A DNA stretch of 64,000 nt from NCBI GenBank assembly GCA_947589005.1, contig CANPZO010000007.1:1-64000 (forward strand), read 5' to 3'. The notes below the pieces were generated by a model that searched no databases, was not told the DNA's origin, and saw only the letters and a program-made list of their open reading frames with translations. The position numbers and the translations under genes are program-made. Numbering within the stretch: the first letter of the stretch is position 1; each line of letters starts with the position of its first letter. Source of the DNA: an uncultured Clostridia bacterium (GTDB lineage Bacteria; Bacillota; Clostridia; UMGS1883). Positions 8,575 through 16,921 of this stretch are shown here, piece by piece.

Positions 8575-8943
8575 ATGACAATTCAGGAAATTATCGATGC
8601 CATAAAAGAGCTTAAGCTGCTTGAGGTTGCCGAGCTCGTTAAGGCTATGGAAGAGGAGTTCGGCGTAAGCGCCGCCGCTCCCGTTGCCGTTGCCGGCGCT
8701 GTTGCCGGAGGCGCTCCCGCCGAGGAGGAGAAGACCGAGTTCAATCTGGTTCTGGCTGAGGCCGGCGCCGAGAAGATCAAGGTTATAAAGGTTGTTCGTG
8801 AGATAACCGGTCTCGGACTTAAGGAAGCTAAGGCTGCCGTTGACGGCGCTCCCACCACACTTAAGGAAGCCATCAGCAAGGACGACGCCGAGAAGTACAA
8901 GGCCCAGCTTGAAGAGGTTGGCGCTAAGGTAGAGCTTAAGTAA
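8575..8943 (+). CDS. rplL: Ribosomal protein bL12 (L7/L12)
   Basis: A 122-aa stalk protein: an N-terminal dimerisation domain ([31 protein letters not shown]), an Ala/Gly hinge, and a C-terminal factor-binding domain with [30 protein letters not shown] at 8575 follows GGAGG; the TTG at 8566 is rejected. In most Firmicutes rpoB follows here, but in this genome holA does. Confidence 0.98.
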   Translation: MTIQEIIDAIKELKLLEVAELVKAMEEEFGVSAAAPVAVAGAVAGGAPAEEEKTEFNLVLAEAGAEKIKVIKVVREITGLGLKEAKAAVDGAPTTLKEAISKDDAEKYKAQLEEVGAKVELK

Positions 8944-8966
8944 GCTGACTTAAAAATGGAACGCAG

Positions 8967-8986
8967 AGGGGCCTTTCGGCCCCTTT
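8967..8986 (+). terminator. Terminator after rplL
   Basis: AGGGGCC, a TTTC loop and GGCCCCT, then TTT. Short T tract, but it lies right after rplL and marks the end of the stalk-protein transcript. Confidence 0.7.
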
Positions 8987-9033
8987 AGCATAGGTAAAAT
9001 TCTTGGGCGGCGTTTTGAAGCGAGGTGCGGAAA

Positions 9034-10035
9034 ATGACTTACGAGGAGTTTGTAAAGGAAATAAAGGCGGGGCTTCCGTCGTCATTATATCTGCTGACAG
9101 GGCCGGAGGACTTTTTGAAGGAAAAGTGCATCGAACAGGCCAAAAGCAGGCTGGTGACGCCGGGCTTTGAGGACTTTAACTTTCAGAGCTTCAATCAGGT
9201 TCCGGATTTTTCCGCGTGCGCCGATTTTGTGAACGGTATGCCGATGATGAGCGAACGCAAGCTGCTGGTGCTCAGAAAGTGCGGGTTTTTTGACGCGAAG
9301 CTCAAGGGCAAGGCCGACTGGGAGGGGTTGTTCTCAAATCTGCCCGAGACGGTCTGCGTCTTGCTTTGGGAGCCGGATCCGGAAAAAAAGAAAGCCTCAA
9401 CCGGCCTGCGGAAGGTATGCGAACAGGCCGGCACCGTGGTGGATTTTCAGTACCAGACAGCGTCAAAGCTGGCGCCGTGGATAGCGAAGGCGGCCTCGGC
9501 CGGAGGTAAGCTTATCGACCGCGGCTGCGCCGAATATCTCATCGCCAGCCTCGGACGCAGCATGAGCGTGCTGAAAACCGAGCTGGAAAAGGTGACGGCC
9601 TATGCCGCCGGAGAGCAGATAACCAGGGCGGACATCGACGCGGTGATAATCCTGCCCACGGAGGACAGGGCCTTCAAGCTTATCGACTCCATTATGGATG
9701 GGCGAAGGGACCTTAGCTATATGTATCTGGGCGAGCTGCGGCAGAACAGGACGGAACCGGTACAGTTTTTGTCGCTGTTTGCCGGTCAACTGCTGACGAT
9801 TTATCGGGCCAAGCTGCTGTTGGGAGAAGGAATACAGAGGAGCGCGGCGGCCAAAAGGCTGGGCGTGGCTCCGTTTGTGGCCGATAAATGCGTGGCTAAG
9901 GCCGCCCGCGCCTCGGAGGAGGGTCTGGAGGGATTGATTTCCCTTTGCAGGGACGCTGACCGGGATATAAAGCAGGGCAAAATAGAGCCTTGGACCGCGC
10001 TGGAGCTGATAGTGGCCCGGGCAAAAGTGATGTAA
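9034..10035 (+). CDS. holA: DNA polymerase III subunit delta
   Basis: A 333-aa clamp-loader delta subunit. It opens MTYEEFVKEIKAGLPSSLYLLTGPEDFLKEK (the degenerate P-loop region of the family) and has the YLIASLGRSMSVLKTELEKV helical segment and the C-terminal collar helices (LYRAKLLL-like QLLTIYRAKLLLGEG). ATG at 9034 follows GAGGTG; the GTG at 9025 overlaps that site. Delta opens the beta clamp. The gene usually neighbours rpsT, which is absent here; a repeat element and phage genes follow, and the holA stop codon overlaps the left edge of that element. Confidence 0.93.
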   Translation: MTYEEFVKEIKAGLPSSLYLLTGPEDFLKEKCIEQAKSRLVTPGFEDFNFQSFNQVPDFSACADFVNGMPMMSERKLLVLRKCGFFDAKLKGKADWEGLFSNLPETVCVLLWEPDPEKKKASTGLRKVCEQAGTVVDFQYQTASKLAPWIAKAASAGGKLIDRGCAEYLIASLGRSMSVLKTELEKVTAYAAGEQITRADIDAVIILPTEDRAFKLIDSIMDGRRDLSYMYLGELRQNRTEPVQFLSLFAGQLLTIYRAKLLLGEGIQRSAAAKRLGVAPFVADKCVAKAARASEEGLEGLISLCRDADRDIKQGKIEPWTALELIVARAKVM

Positions 10036-10302
10036 ACGCCGAAGCAAAATGCTTCGGCGTTTGAGCTTGTCGAAAAACAAAAATGTAGCCTTGAAACTGT
10101 AGGGGCGGTCATTGGCCGTCCGCCATCAAACGTTTATGTTGACAATGATAAATGATATTACAATCAAATATATTCACAAAATCGTATATTTGTCACCGTA
10201 AATCTGTGTAAGCGGGAGCGCAATGCGCTCCCCTACAAAATCCGGCAAAGAAATCGACTTTATCGACAGTCTGAAACGCTGAAGCATTTTGCTTCGGCGT
10301 TT
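10034..10302. repeat. 269-bp MITE-like element with 44-bp inverted ends
   Basis: The left end (10034-10077) and the reverse complement of the right end (10259-10302) match at 39 of 44 positions by eye. Each end holds its own hairpin, AAACGCCGAAGC...GCTTCGGCGTTT, so both ends can act as terminators; the right one is followed by TTTTCTTTTTTTT. The interior contains GTAGGGGCGGTCATTGGCCGTCCGCC and a roughly 65-bp copy of the 4.7-5.2 kb tandem unit including GCGGGAGCGCAATGCGCTCCC and CTAC. No ORF is present. It separates holA from the phage cluster. Confidence 0.75.
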
Positions 10303-10373
10303 TCTTTTTTTTGCATTTGATTTGTCATCAGTTTTGGGGGACGAAAAAGGTGTGAAAAAAATTTAAAAATATA

Positions 10374-10402
10374 TTGACATTGGAATTTTGGGGTGGTAAT
10401 AT
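10374..10402 (+). promoter_or_regulatory. SigA-like promoter of the phage cluster
   Basis: TTGACA, a 17-bp spacer, then TAATAT, 50-80 bp upstream of the first phage ORF. The -35 is perfect and the -10 is partial. No obvious operator palindrome overlaps it. Confidence 0.7.
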
Positions 10403-10454
10403 ATAGCTACACAGGCGAACAAATGTTTGCGTTTTGAAGCGGGGAGGTAGACAA

Positions 10455-10748
10455 ATGACAAAAAGAAAAAGGCCGGGGGTGAAGTTCTGCATCGTGTGCG
10501 GCAGAAAAATACCCGAGTGCAGCAACCGGCACAAAATATGCAGCGAACGCTGCGCGAAAAAGAGAAAAAATCTCGCCAGAAACGGGATGGCGGCGCCTTA
10601 TGAGTACGCAACGGAGCCTCCTATCACATATTACTCTCTGGGCGAAATCCAGAGAAGGGCCAGAGCCATGGGGTTGAGCTACGGCCAGTATATGAGCAGG
10701 ATATACAACGGAGGAATGAGCTTTGAAGGGATACAAAAGGCTAATTGA
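10455..10748 (+). CDS. Small zinc-finger-like phage protein
   Basis: A 97-aa protein opening the phage cluster. Residues 12-35 hold Cys pairs, CIVCG and CSERC with extra C and H between, consistent with a small zinc ribbon, flanked by strongly basic runs. The C-terminal part (YYSLGEIQRRARAMGLSYGQYMSRIY) resembles short helical modules common in Firmicutes phage proteins. DNA or RNA binding is likely, and a role in packaging or regulation is inferred only from position before the terminase. Start from ATG after GGGGAGG; the TTG at 10434 in the track lies upstream of that site. It overlaps the terminase start by 26 bp. Confidence 0.75.
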   Translation: MTKRKRPGVKFCIVCGRKIPECSNRHKICSERCAKKRKNLARNGMAAPYEYATEPPITYYSLGEIQRRARAMGLSYGQYMSRIYNGGMSFEGIQKAN

Positions 10749-12288
10749 CGAATACTTCGAGAGGTGCATGGGAGAGGAGCGAGAGGGAAAAAACGGCGAA
10801 AATATAAGAGTGAACTCCAAGCCGCCCACCCTTACGGGACTGGCGCTGGCGTTAGGCTTCAACAGCAAGGCCGAGCTGATGAAATTCGGCAGGAGCAAAA
10901 GAGGAAAGGAGTTAGTCGAGAACGCCAGACTGAAAATAGAAAATTACAACGAGGAAAAGCTGTTCGAAAAGGACTTTGCCAGAAGCGCCATTTTCAATCT
11001 CACCAACGCAAGAGAGGATCAGGCGGCGGAAGAGGAAAGGGAGACGGGCATGAAAATACCGGCGGAGCTGGTAGGCTCGGCCTTTGTGGATCTTTACAGG
11101 GACATCGCCGCGGAAGGGCACGGAGAGTACGTGCTTAAGGGCGGCCGTGGCAGCACGAAATCTTCTTTTGTGGCGCTGGTCATCATTGAAAGGCTCATGA
11201 GACGGGAGGACGAGCACGCCGCCGCCATGCGTCAGGTGGGGGCCACCCTCCGGGACAGCGTTTACGCGAGGCTGTGCTGGGCCATCAACGTACTGGGGCT
11301 GGAAAACGAGTTCGAGTGCAGACTTATGCCGCCGGAGATAATCAGGAAAAGCACAAAACAGAAAATATATTTCAGGGGCGCGGACGACCCCTCAAAGCTC
11401 AAGTCGCTGACGCCGTCCTTCGGACACATAGGTATGCTGTGGCTGGAGGAGCTGGACCAGTTCGGCGGAGAGGCCCAGGTCAGGAGCATCGAGCAGAGCC
11501 TGCTACGGGGCGGGGAGGGGCTGGTGTTTAAAACCTTTAATCCTCCGCTTTCGAGAAACAACTGGGCCAACAGGTACGCCGCCATGCCGAAAAAGAACCG
11601 CATGGTGCATCACAGCACCTATCTGGACGTGCCGGCCCAATGGCTGGGAAGCCGCTTCATAGAGGAGGCGGAGTTCCTGAAGGAGACAAATCCGACGGCC
11701 TATGCTCACGAGTATCTGGGCGAGTGCGTGGACTGCGGCGGGCTGGTGTTTGAAAATCTCACCGTCAGGGATATAAGCGATGAGGAGATAAGCGGCTTTG
11801 AACGTATTTACAACGGCATAGACTGGGGCTGGTACCCGGACCCCTTCAGATTTTGCCGCTGCGCCTATATCGCCGGAGAAAGGCGGCTGTTCATATTTGA
11901 CGAAATAAGCGGCAACAAGCTGTCGAACGGGGATATCGCGGAAAGGCTAAGGGAAAAGGGCATAGGCGGCGGGGACAGGATAACCGCGGACAGCGCGGGC
12001 GAGGGCCCCAAGAGCATCGAGGACTTAAAGTCGGCGGGCTTTATGATAAGGGGAGCGGTTAAGGGCCCGGGGAGCGTGGAGTATTCCATGAAGTGGCTTT
12101 GCGGGCTGAGAGAGATAGTGGTGGACGGACGGCGCTGTCCCAACGCCGCCAGGGAATTTGCGGAGTACGAATTTGAACGGGACAGGGACGGTCAGGTCAT
12201 GGGCGGTTATCCCGACCGTGACAACCACAGCATCGACGCGGTGCGCTACGCCATGGAGGAGGTTTGGCGGAAAAGAGGGATAAAGTAG
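10723..12288 (+). CDS. Terminase, small-subunit-like domain fused to large subunit
   Basis: A 521-aa DNA-packaging motor. Residues 1-105 contain PPTLTGLALALGFNSKAEL, like gp3-type small terminases that bind the packaging site. The large subunit follows: Walker A GGRGSTKS (140-147), Walker B MLWLEELDQ (238-246), and nuclease acidic residues in GIDWG (D367), TADSA (D423) and SIDAVRY (D505). All catalytic positions expected of an RNase H-fold terminase nuclease are present, so it looks functional. TTG at 10723 is the start: GGAGG lies 8 bp upstream. No separate small-terminase gene exists in the cluster. Confidence 0.88.
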   Translation: MKGYKRLIDEYFERCMGEEREGKNGENIRVNSKPPTLTGLALALGFNSKAELMKFGRSKRGKELVENARLKIENYNEEKLFEKDFARSAIFNLTNAREDQAAEEERETGMKIPAELVGSAFVDLYRDIAAEGHGEYVLKGGRGSTKSSFVALVIIERLMRREDEHAAAMRQVGATLRDSVYARLCWAINVLGLENEFECRLMPPEIIRKSTKQKIYFRGADDPSKLKSLTPSFGHIGMLWLEELDQFGGEAQVRSIEQSLLRGGEGLVFKTFNPPLSRNNWANRYAAMPKKNRMVHHSTYLDVPAQWLGSRFIEEAEFLKETNPTAYAHEYLGECVDCGGLVFENLTVRDISDEEISGFERIYNGIDWGWYPDPFRFCRCAYIAGERRLFIFDEISGNKLSNGDIAERLREKGIGGGDRITADSAGEGPKSIEDLKSAGFMIRGAVKGPGSVEYSMKWLCGLREIVVDGRRCPNAAREFAEYEFERDRDGQVMGGYPDRDNHSIDAVRYAMEEVWRKRGIK

Positions 12289-12356
12289 GGCGAGGAGTTA
12301 CGGCCGCAAGGCCGATATGTAAAAAAAGACGGGAAAAATAAACGAGGAGGGAACTT

Positions 12357-13631
12357 ATGTTTTGGAAAAAACGTGAGGAAAACGTACCCGCGGGAAGGGT
12401 GAGCACCGGAGCCATGGACGAGGCCCGGCGGAGATGGAGGTCAATGTATCTCAGCACGAAGGGGCTCCGTCTGCCGGCGGCGGTGGCCGGAGAACTGGCC
12501 CGGCTCACCACTGCGGAAATGAAGGTGAGCATTGGGGGCAGAGACGGAAAATTCCTGGAAAAAACGCTGAACCCCCTGATGGGCAGGCTGCGGCGGGAGC
12601 TGGAATACGGTCTGGCCGAGGGCAGTCTTGTGTTTAAGCCTTATTACGACGGGCGGGAGCTGAGGATTGACGTTGTTAAGGGAGACTGCTTCCGCCCGAC
12701 GGCCTGGGACAGCGGCGGCGCCGTGACGGGGGCGGTGTTCGTACAGGAGATAAAAAAGGAGGACGGCTACTATGTGAGAGAGGAAAGGCACAGTCTGGGA
12801 GACGGGGCCTACCGCATAGAAAACGCCGCCTTCAAGTGCCGTATCCCCGGAGAGGCGGGCAGGAGCATCCCGCTCCACGAGGTGGAGGAGTGGAAGGACA
12901 TGGCGGAGAGCCTTGTCATAGAAAATGTAAACAGGCCGCTTTTCGGATTTTTCCGCACGCCGTCGGCTAACACGACGGACCCCGGGTCGCCCTTGGGAGT
13001 ATCGGTTTTTGCCGGAGCGGAGGAGCTGATGGAGGACGCGGACAGGCTGTACAAAAACCTGCTGTGGGAGTTCGAGAGCGGCAAGCGGCGGCTGTACGTG
13101 GACGTTACGGCCTTTGAGCGCGACCCGAAGGGACGGCCCAAGCTGCCCGACACGGAGCTGTTCAGGACCATAGACGTTAATGACAGCGGCTTTTTCAGCG
13201 AGTGGTCGCCGGAGCTGCGGAACGGGGCCATTCAGTCGGGACTTAATACGGTGCTCCAGAGGGTGGAGTTCAACTGCGGGCTGGCTTACGGTACGGTGTC
13301 TCAGCCCTCCTATGTGGAAAAGACGGCGGAGGAGATAAGGTCGTCAAAGCAGCGGAGCTACTGCTTTGTGAAGGACCTTCAGCGGGAGCTGGAAAAGGCC
13401 CTCAGAGAGCTTATAGACGCTTTGAGCGTGTGGGCGGAGCTGTACGGACTGGTGGAAAATGGCGAGTATGAGTGCGGCTTCGAGTTCGACGACAGCATTG
13501 TGGCAGACCGCCGAACGGAGTACGAGGAGAGGGTGCGGCTCACGGAACTGGGCGTGCTCAGACCCTGGGAGCTCCGCGCCTGGTATCTGGGCGAGACCGA
13601 GACTATGGCGAGGGAGGCCCTCGGCGAGTGA
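12357..13631 (+). CDS. Phage portal protein
   Basis: A 424-aa portal, matching SPP1/A118-type portals in the segment FFRTPSANTTDPGSPLGVSVFAGAEELMEDADRLYKNLLWEFESGK and in the downstream TVSQPSYVEKTAEEIRSSKQR helix. It forms the dodecameric ring at the capsid vertex through which the terminase pumps DNA. Start from ATG after GAGGAGGGA. Its stop overlaps the GTG of the next gene (GTGA). No truncation is visible. Confidence 0.9.
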   Translation: MFWKKREENVPAGRVSTGAMDEARRRWRSMYLSTKGLRLPAAVAGELARLTTAEMKVSIGGRDGKFLEKTLNPLMGRLRRELEYGLAEGSLVFKPYYDGRELRIDVVKGDCFRPTAWDSGGAVTGAVFVQEIKKEDGYYVREERHSLGDGAYRIENAAFKCRIPGEAGRSIPLHEVEEWKDMAESLVIENVNRPLFGFFRTPSANTTDPGSPLGVSVFAGAEELMEDADRLYKNLLWEFESGKRRLYVDVTAFERDPKGRPKLPDTELFRTIDVNDSGFFSEWSPELRNGAIQSGLNTVLQRVEFNCGLAYGTVSQPSYVEKTAEEIRSSKQRSYCFVKDLQRELEKALRELIDALSVWAELYGLVENGEYECGFEFDDSIVADRRTEYEERVRLTELGVLRPWELRAWYLGETETMAREALGE

Positions 13632-13951
13632 AAAAGATAAGGATATTCAGCTATGACAGGGCGGCGGGGGCATACAGCTTCGCCGACTACAACTGCACGG
13701 TCGTTCTTCATGACGGACAGGAGCCGGAAAGCGGTGGGACTTACCGCAAAAACGGAGGCAGCGTCAGGATAATGACAAGTAAGGACGTTGCCGTGAGGCC
13801 GGGAGACTGGCTTTCTCTGGACACGGGACGCGACAGGCCGGATAAGGACAGGGACAGGCTGGTCACCGAGGTAAGGGACAACAGAAGGGGCGGACTGCCC
13901 CATTGGAGGCTGATATTAGATGGCAGGGCCGGAGTTAGAGTTAACTCTTAA
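13628..13951 (+). CDS. Small phage head/minor protein, unknown
   Basis: A 107-aa protein translated from GTG at 13628, overlapping the portal stop by 4 bp. The track extends it upstream into the portal gene, which is unlikely. The sequence (VKKIRIFSYDRAAGAYSFADYNCTVV..., then GDWLSLDTGRDRPDKDRDRLVTEVRDN) looks beta-rich, like small head-completion or connector proteins, but I do not recognise a family. It overlaps the next ORF by 32 bp. Confidence 0.7.
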   Translation: MKKIRIFSYDRAAGAYSFADYNCTVVLHDGQEPESGGTYRKNGGSVRIMTSKDVAVRPGDWLSLDTGRDRPDKDRDRLVTEVRDNRRGGLPHWRLILDGRAGVRVNS

Positions 13952-14282
13952 TCCCACGGAGAACATACTGCGGAAGAGGGGACTGGACAAGGGCGGCGCG
14001 GTGCAAAGGGCGGTGGATAAAGCGGTCATCGACCTATGCGAGCCATATGTCCCCTTTGACACAGGAGCTTTGAAGGAAAGCCCAAAAACCTGTTCCTCGC
14101 CGGGAAAGGTGGTCTACGGTATGCCCTATGCCCGAAAGCAATACTACGAAAACAAGGGCGACGGCGGCCTGAGAGGAGCGAGGTGGTTCGAGCGCATGAA
14201 GGCGGACCATATGGGCGACATAGTCGAAATAGCCGAGGAAACGATGAAAAAAAGCGGCGGGCAAAAGGGCGCGGCGAACTGA
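13920..14282 (+). CDS. Minor capsid / HK97 gp10-like protein
   Basis: A 120-aa protein with the pattern PFDTGALKES...VVYGMPYARKQYYENKGD...RGARWFERMKADHMGDI. The DTGxLK and Y(A)RxQYY motifs are typical of minor-capsid-2 and HK97 gp10-like tail-completion proteins of Firmicutes phages. It probably acts at the head-tail interface. ATG at 13920 lies inside the end of the previous gene; in most siphophages this type of gene follows the capsid gene, here it precedes it. Confidence 0.7.
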   Translation: MAGPELELTLNPTENILRKRGLDKGGAVQRAVDKAVIDLCEPYVPFDTGALKESPKTCSSPGKVVYGMPYARKQYYENKGDGGLRGARWFERMKADHMGDIVEIAEETMKKSGGQKGAAN

Positions 14283-14297
14283 AAAAGGGAGGAAAAT

Positions 14298-14618
14298 ATG
14301 AAATTTACGTTTGAAAATTTTTCGAGAGAGGTGGACAACATGGACGTGGCCGTGGTAAAGCGTTATGAGAGCTGCCTTGAGGACTTTTATAAAAGGGTGG
14401 CGGGCATAGATATGAAAAAGAAGGCCAGCGGCATATACGGCGACATATGCGCTGCCGGCGAGGCCATGATGGACGGCTTTTTCGGCGAGGGCGCGGCACG
14501 GGAAATGTTCGGCGAGAGCCAGAGCGTCAGAAAGGTCATGGAGGCGGTCTGCGGGCTCAACGGCTATATGAACGACGTGAGCGGGGTCGTTGACGGCATG
14601 AGGAGATTGGGAGCGTGA
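14298..14618 (+). CDS. Phage protein, tail-chaperone-like candidate
   Basis: A 106-aa helical protein (MKFTFENFSREVDNMDVAVVKRYESCLEDFYKRVAGID...). ATG follows GGGAGG. It overlaps the Gp15-family gene by 4 bp (GTGA), a coupling seen for gpG/gpT-type tail assembly chaperone pairs. The family is not certain to me; the chaperone reading rests on pairing with the next gene. Confidence 0.6.
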   Translation: MKFTFENFSREVDNMDVAVVKRYESCLEDFYKRVAGIDMKKKASGIYGDICAAGEAMMDGFFGEGAAREMFGESQSVRKVMEAVCGLNGYMNDVSGVVDGMRRLGA

Positions 14619-15157
14619 GCATCCTGACCCGCGGACTGCCGGAGTTTGTGGTCTGCCGGGGAGAGAGATATGAGATAGAAACAGACTTCCGGGTCTGGAT
14701 AGATTTTTACGAGCGGGCCCGGGAGCGGGATATACCGGGGATGCTTAAGGTGTACCGCCGTCTGCCGCCCTCGCTGAGCGAGGCGCTGGAGCTGGCGGCG
14801 GAGTTCGGCCGGGGAGGAGCCCTGCCCTACGGAAGCGGACATAGGGGCGGCCGCGCCCTGCTGGATTACGAGGCCGACGCGGGACTCATATACGCGGCCT
14901 TTATGGGTGAGTACGGCATCGACCTCTGTGAGGCAAGGCTCCACTGGTACAAGTTCTGCGCTCTGCTGGCAGGTCTTGGGGAGGGTCGGGCCCTTTCCAG
15001 GGTGATGGCCATCAGGGGCATGGACCCGTCGGCCCAGACCGACAGCGGACGCAGAAGCGAGCTGCGGAGGCTCCAGAGGATATACGCCTGTCCGGACAGG
15101 CGCAGCCTTGAGGAGCGGGACGCGGACGCGGCGGCGGTCCTCGGTAAGTTTTATTGA
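14615..15157 (+). CDS. Gp15-family phage protein
   Basis: A 180-aa protein starting at GTG 14615. It has the Gp15 (Listeria A118) pattern: LLDYEADAGLIYAAFMGEYGIDL, then LHWYKFCALLAGL and a run of AIRG. In A118-like phages this family sits just before the tape-measure gene and is thought to assist tail assembly. Here it lies upstream of the scaffold and capsid genes. The preceding small gene overlaps it by 4 bp. Confidence 0.82.
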   Translation: MSILTRGLPEFVVCRGERYEIETDFRVWIDFYERARERDIPGMLKVYRRLPPSLSEALELAAEFGRGGALPYGSGHRGGRALLDYEADAGLIYAAFMGEYGIDLCEARLHWYKFCALLAGLGEGRALSRVMAIRGMDPSAQTDSGRRSELRRLQRIYACPDRRSLEERDADAAAVLGKFY

Positions 15158-15206
15158 CGTATGGCAGGGAGGGTGGGATAAAAATATTTTGGAAGGAGGG
15201 AAAATA

Positions 15207-15596
15207 ATGGACAGAAAATTTTTGGAGGAAAAGGGCCTCGACGAGGAGGCCATCGACGAGATAATCGCCGAGCATGAGAAGCTAATGGACGAGCTTCGGG
15301 TTGAAATGGAGGCCAAAATCTCCGAAAAGGAGGAAGAGATGGAGGAGCTCCGCAGGGACTTCGACATCGACAGAGAGCTGACCGGACTGGGAGCCAGAAA
15401 CCATAAGGCGGTAAAGGCCCTGCTCGACAAGGAGGCTCTCAGAACGGGCGACCCCGAGGAGCTCGTAAAACAGCTGGAAAAGATACGCCGTGAAAACGGA
15501 TATCTTTTTGCCGGCTCGAATACCCCCGTGGCCACCGGCCCTACCGCGCCCAGAACCGAAAAGAGCTTCGGGTTTAAGTTTACGGGGGTAAGATGA
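15207..15596 (+). CDS. Phage scaffolding protein (GP20-like)
   Basis: A 129-aa, strongly charged coiled-coil protein: residues 14-57 are mostly Glu, Lys and Asp heptads, followed by the GP20-family segment GARNHKAVKALLD and a disordered Pro/Thr tail. Such proteins guide capsid assembly and leave before DNA packaging. Start from ATG at 15207 after AAGGAGGG; the longer track frame (15108) enters the previous gene. It lies directly before the capsid gene, the standard position. Confidence 0.85.
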   Translation: MDRKFLEEKGLDEEAIDEIIAEHEKLMDELRVEMEAKISEKEEEMEELRRDFDIDRELTGLGARNHKAVKALLDKEALRTGDPEELVKQLEKIRRENGYLFAGSNTPVATGPTAPRTEKSFGFKFTGVR

Positions 15597-15676
15597 GGGA
15601 CGGCCGACGTCCCCAAATCGGCGGCGGGCCTTAAGCGACCCACGGCCGGCCATGAAAAACGAAAGGAGTAAAAATT

Positions 15677-16561
15677 ATGGCAGCACTTAACTATGCGACC
15701 GAATACGCGGGCAGTCTTGCCCAGGCGTATCCCTATGTGCTCAACTTCGGCGCTCTCTACAATACGGAGAACGATCAGCGTTACCGCTGGGTAAACGCTA
15801 AAACCATCGAGATACCCAGCATTACCACCACCGGCAGGGTGGACGGCGACAGGGACACCATCGCGACGGCAAAGCGCAACTATGACAACGCCTGGGAAAT
15901 GAAGACCCTTACTCACCACCGCAAGTGGAGCACTCTCGTACATCCCATGGACATAGACGAGACAAATATGACCGCGTCTATCAGCAACATAACTCAGGTG
16001 TACAACGAGGAGCACAAGTTCCCCGAAATGGACGCCTATACCGTATCGGAGATATACAAGCTCTGGACAACGGACGGCAATACCGCCGACACCACCGTGC
16101 TCAAGGCGACAAACGTGCTTTCGGTATTTGACAAAATGATGGAGGCCATGGACGAGGCCAGAGTCCCCGCCAAGGGAAGGATACTTTACGTGACCCCCGC
16201 GGTAAAGACCCTGATCAAAAACGCGAACCAGCTTTCTCACGTCATTAACAACGGCGACGCCAAGGTGGACCGCAGCGTGGCGGACCTGGACAGCGTGGAG
16301 ATAGTGGCCGTGCCCAAGAACCTGATGAAAACCTCCTACGACTTCACGGAGGGTTGGAAGGTCGGCGGAGATGCCAAGCAGATAAATATGCTGCTCATCC
16401 ATCCCAGCGCGGTCATAACTCCCGAAAAGTACACCTTTGCCCGTCTGGACGAGCCCAGCGCCGGAAGCGAGGGCAAGTACATATACTTTGAGGAAAGCTA
16501 TGACGGGGTGTTCATCCTCAACAAGAGAATGGGCGGAGTGGCCTTTAACACGGAGGCTTGA
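15677..16561 (+). CDS. Major capsid protein
   Basis: A 294-aa protein of the size and position of an HK97-fold major capsid protein in A118-like siphophages: it follows the scaffold and opens the connector genes. It begins MAALNYATEYAGSLAQAYPYVLNFGALY and contains the E-loop-like stretch TIEIPSITTTGRVDGDRD and a C-terminal IYFEESYDGVFILNKRMGGVAF. No N-terminal prohead protease domain or separate protease gene is present. Strong AAAGGAG site upstream. Confidence 0.88.
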   Translation: MAALNYATEYAGSLAQAYPYVLNFGALYNTENDQRYRWVNAKTIEIPSITTTGRVDGDRDTIATAKRNYDNAWEMKTLTHHRKWSTLVHPMDIDETNMTASISNITQVYNEEHKFPEMDAYTVSEIYKLWTTDGNTADTTVLKATNVLSVFDKMMEAMDEARVPAKGRILYVTPAVKTLIKNANQLSHVINNGDAKVDRSVADLDSVEIVAVPKNLMKTSYDFTEGWKVGGDAKQINMLLIHPSAVITPEKYTFARLDEPSAGSEGKYIYFEESYDGVFILNKRMGGVAFNTEA

Positions 16562-16564
16562 GCC

Positions 16565-16921
16565 ATGAGCTACGAGGAGTATCTGGAAAGATACACCGGA
16601 GCGGAGCCTGTGCCGGAGCGGGAATTCGGCTTTTACTGCGAAAAGGCGGGCAGGCTCATAGACAGCTTCACCTTCGGGCGCGGGTCGGAGTCGGAGCTGG
16701 AGGAGGTGGCTTACGCCCAAGCGGAGCTGATACAGTATCTCTATGAAAACAGCGGAAGGAGAGGCGTGGTCAGCGAGAGCAACGACGGCCTGAGCGTAAC
16801 CTATGCCGACGGCGGCTCCGAGGTCTCGGACGCCAGAGACATTGTGAAGCAGTGGCTCGGCGGTACCGGCCTTATGTACGCCGGAGTGGAGATGGGAGAG
16901 AGCTGCGATGGCGGTTATTGA
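16565..16921 (+). CDS. Head-tail connector (gp6-like adaptor)
   Basis: A 118-aa protein rich in alpha helix (MSYEEYLERYTGAEPVPEREFGFYCEKAGRLIDSFTFG...ELIQYLYE), the shape and position of gp6/gp15-type adaptors that dock under the portal. It starts 3 bp after the capsid stop and overlaps the next gene by 14 bp. Family assignment rests mostly on position. Confidence 0.65.
   Translation: MSYEEYLERYTGAEPVPEREFGFYCEKAGRLIDSFTFGRGSESELEEVAYAQAELIQYLYENSGRRGVVSESNDGLSVTYADGGSEVSDARDIVKQWLGGTGLMYAGVEMGESCDGGY

Noticed and set aside
14564-16720. 718-aa ORF on the minus strand across scaffold and capsid genes
   Set aside because: It overlaps six well-supported phage genes on the plus strand, has no ribosome binding site, and is of the type produced by high-GC third-position codon bias.
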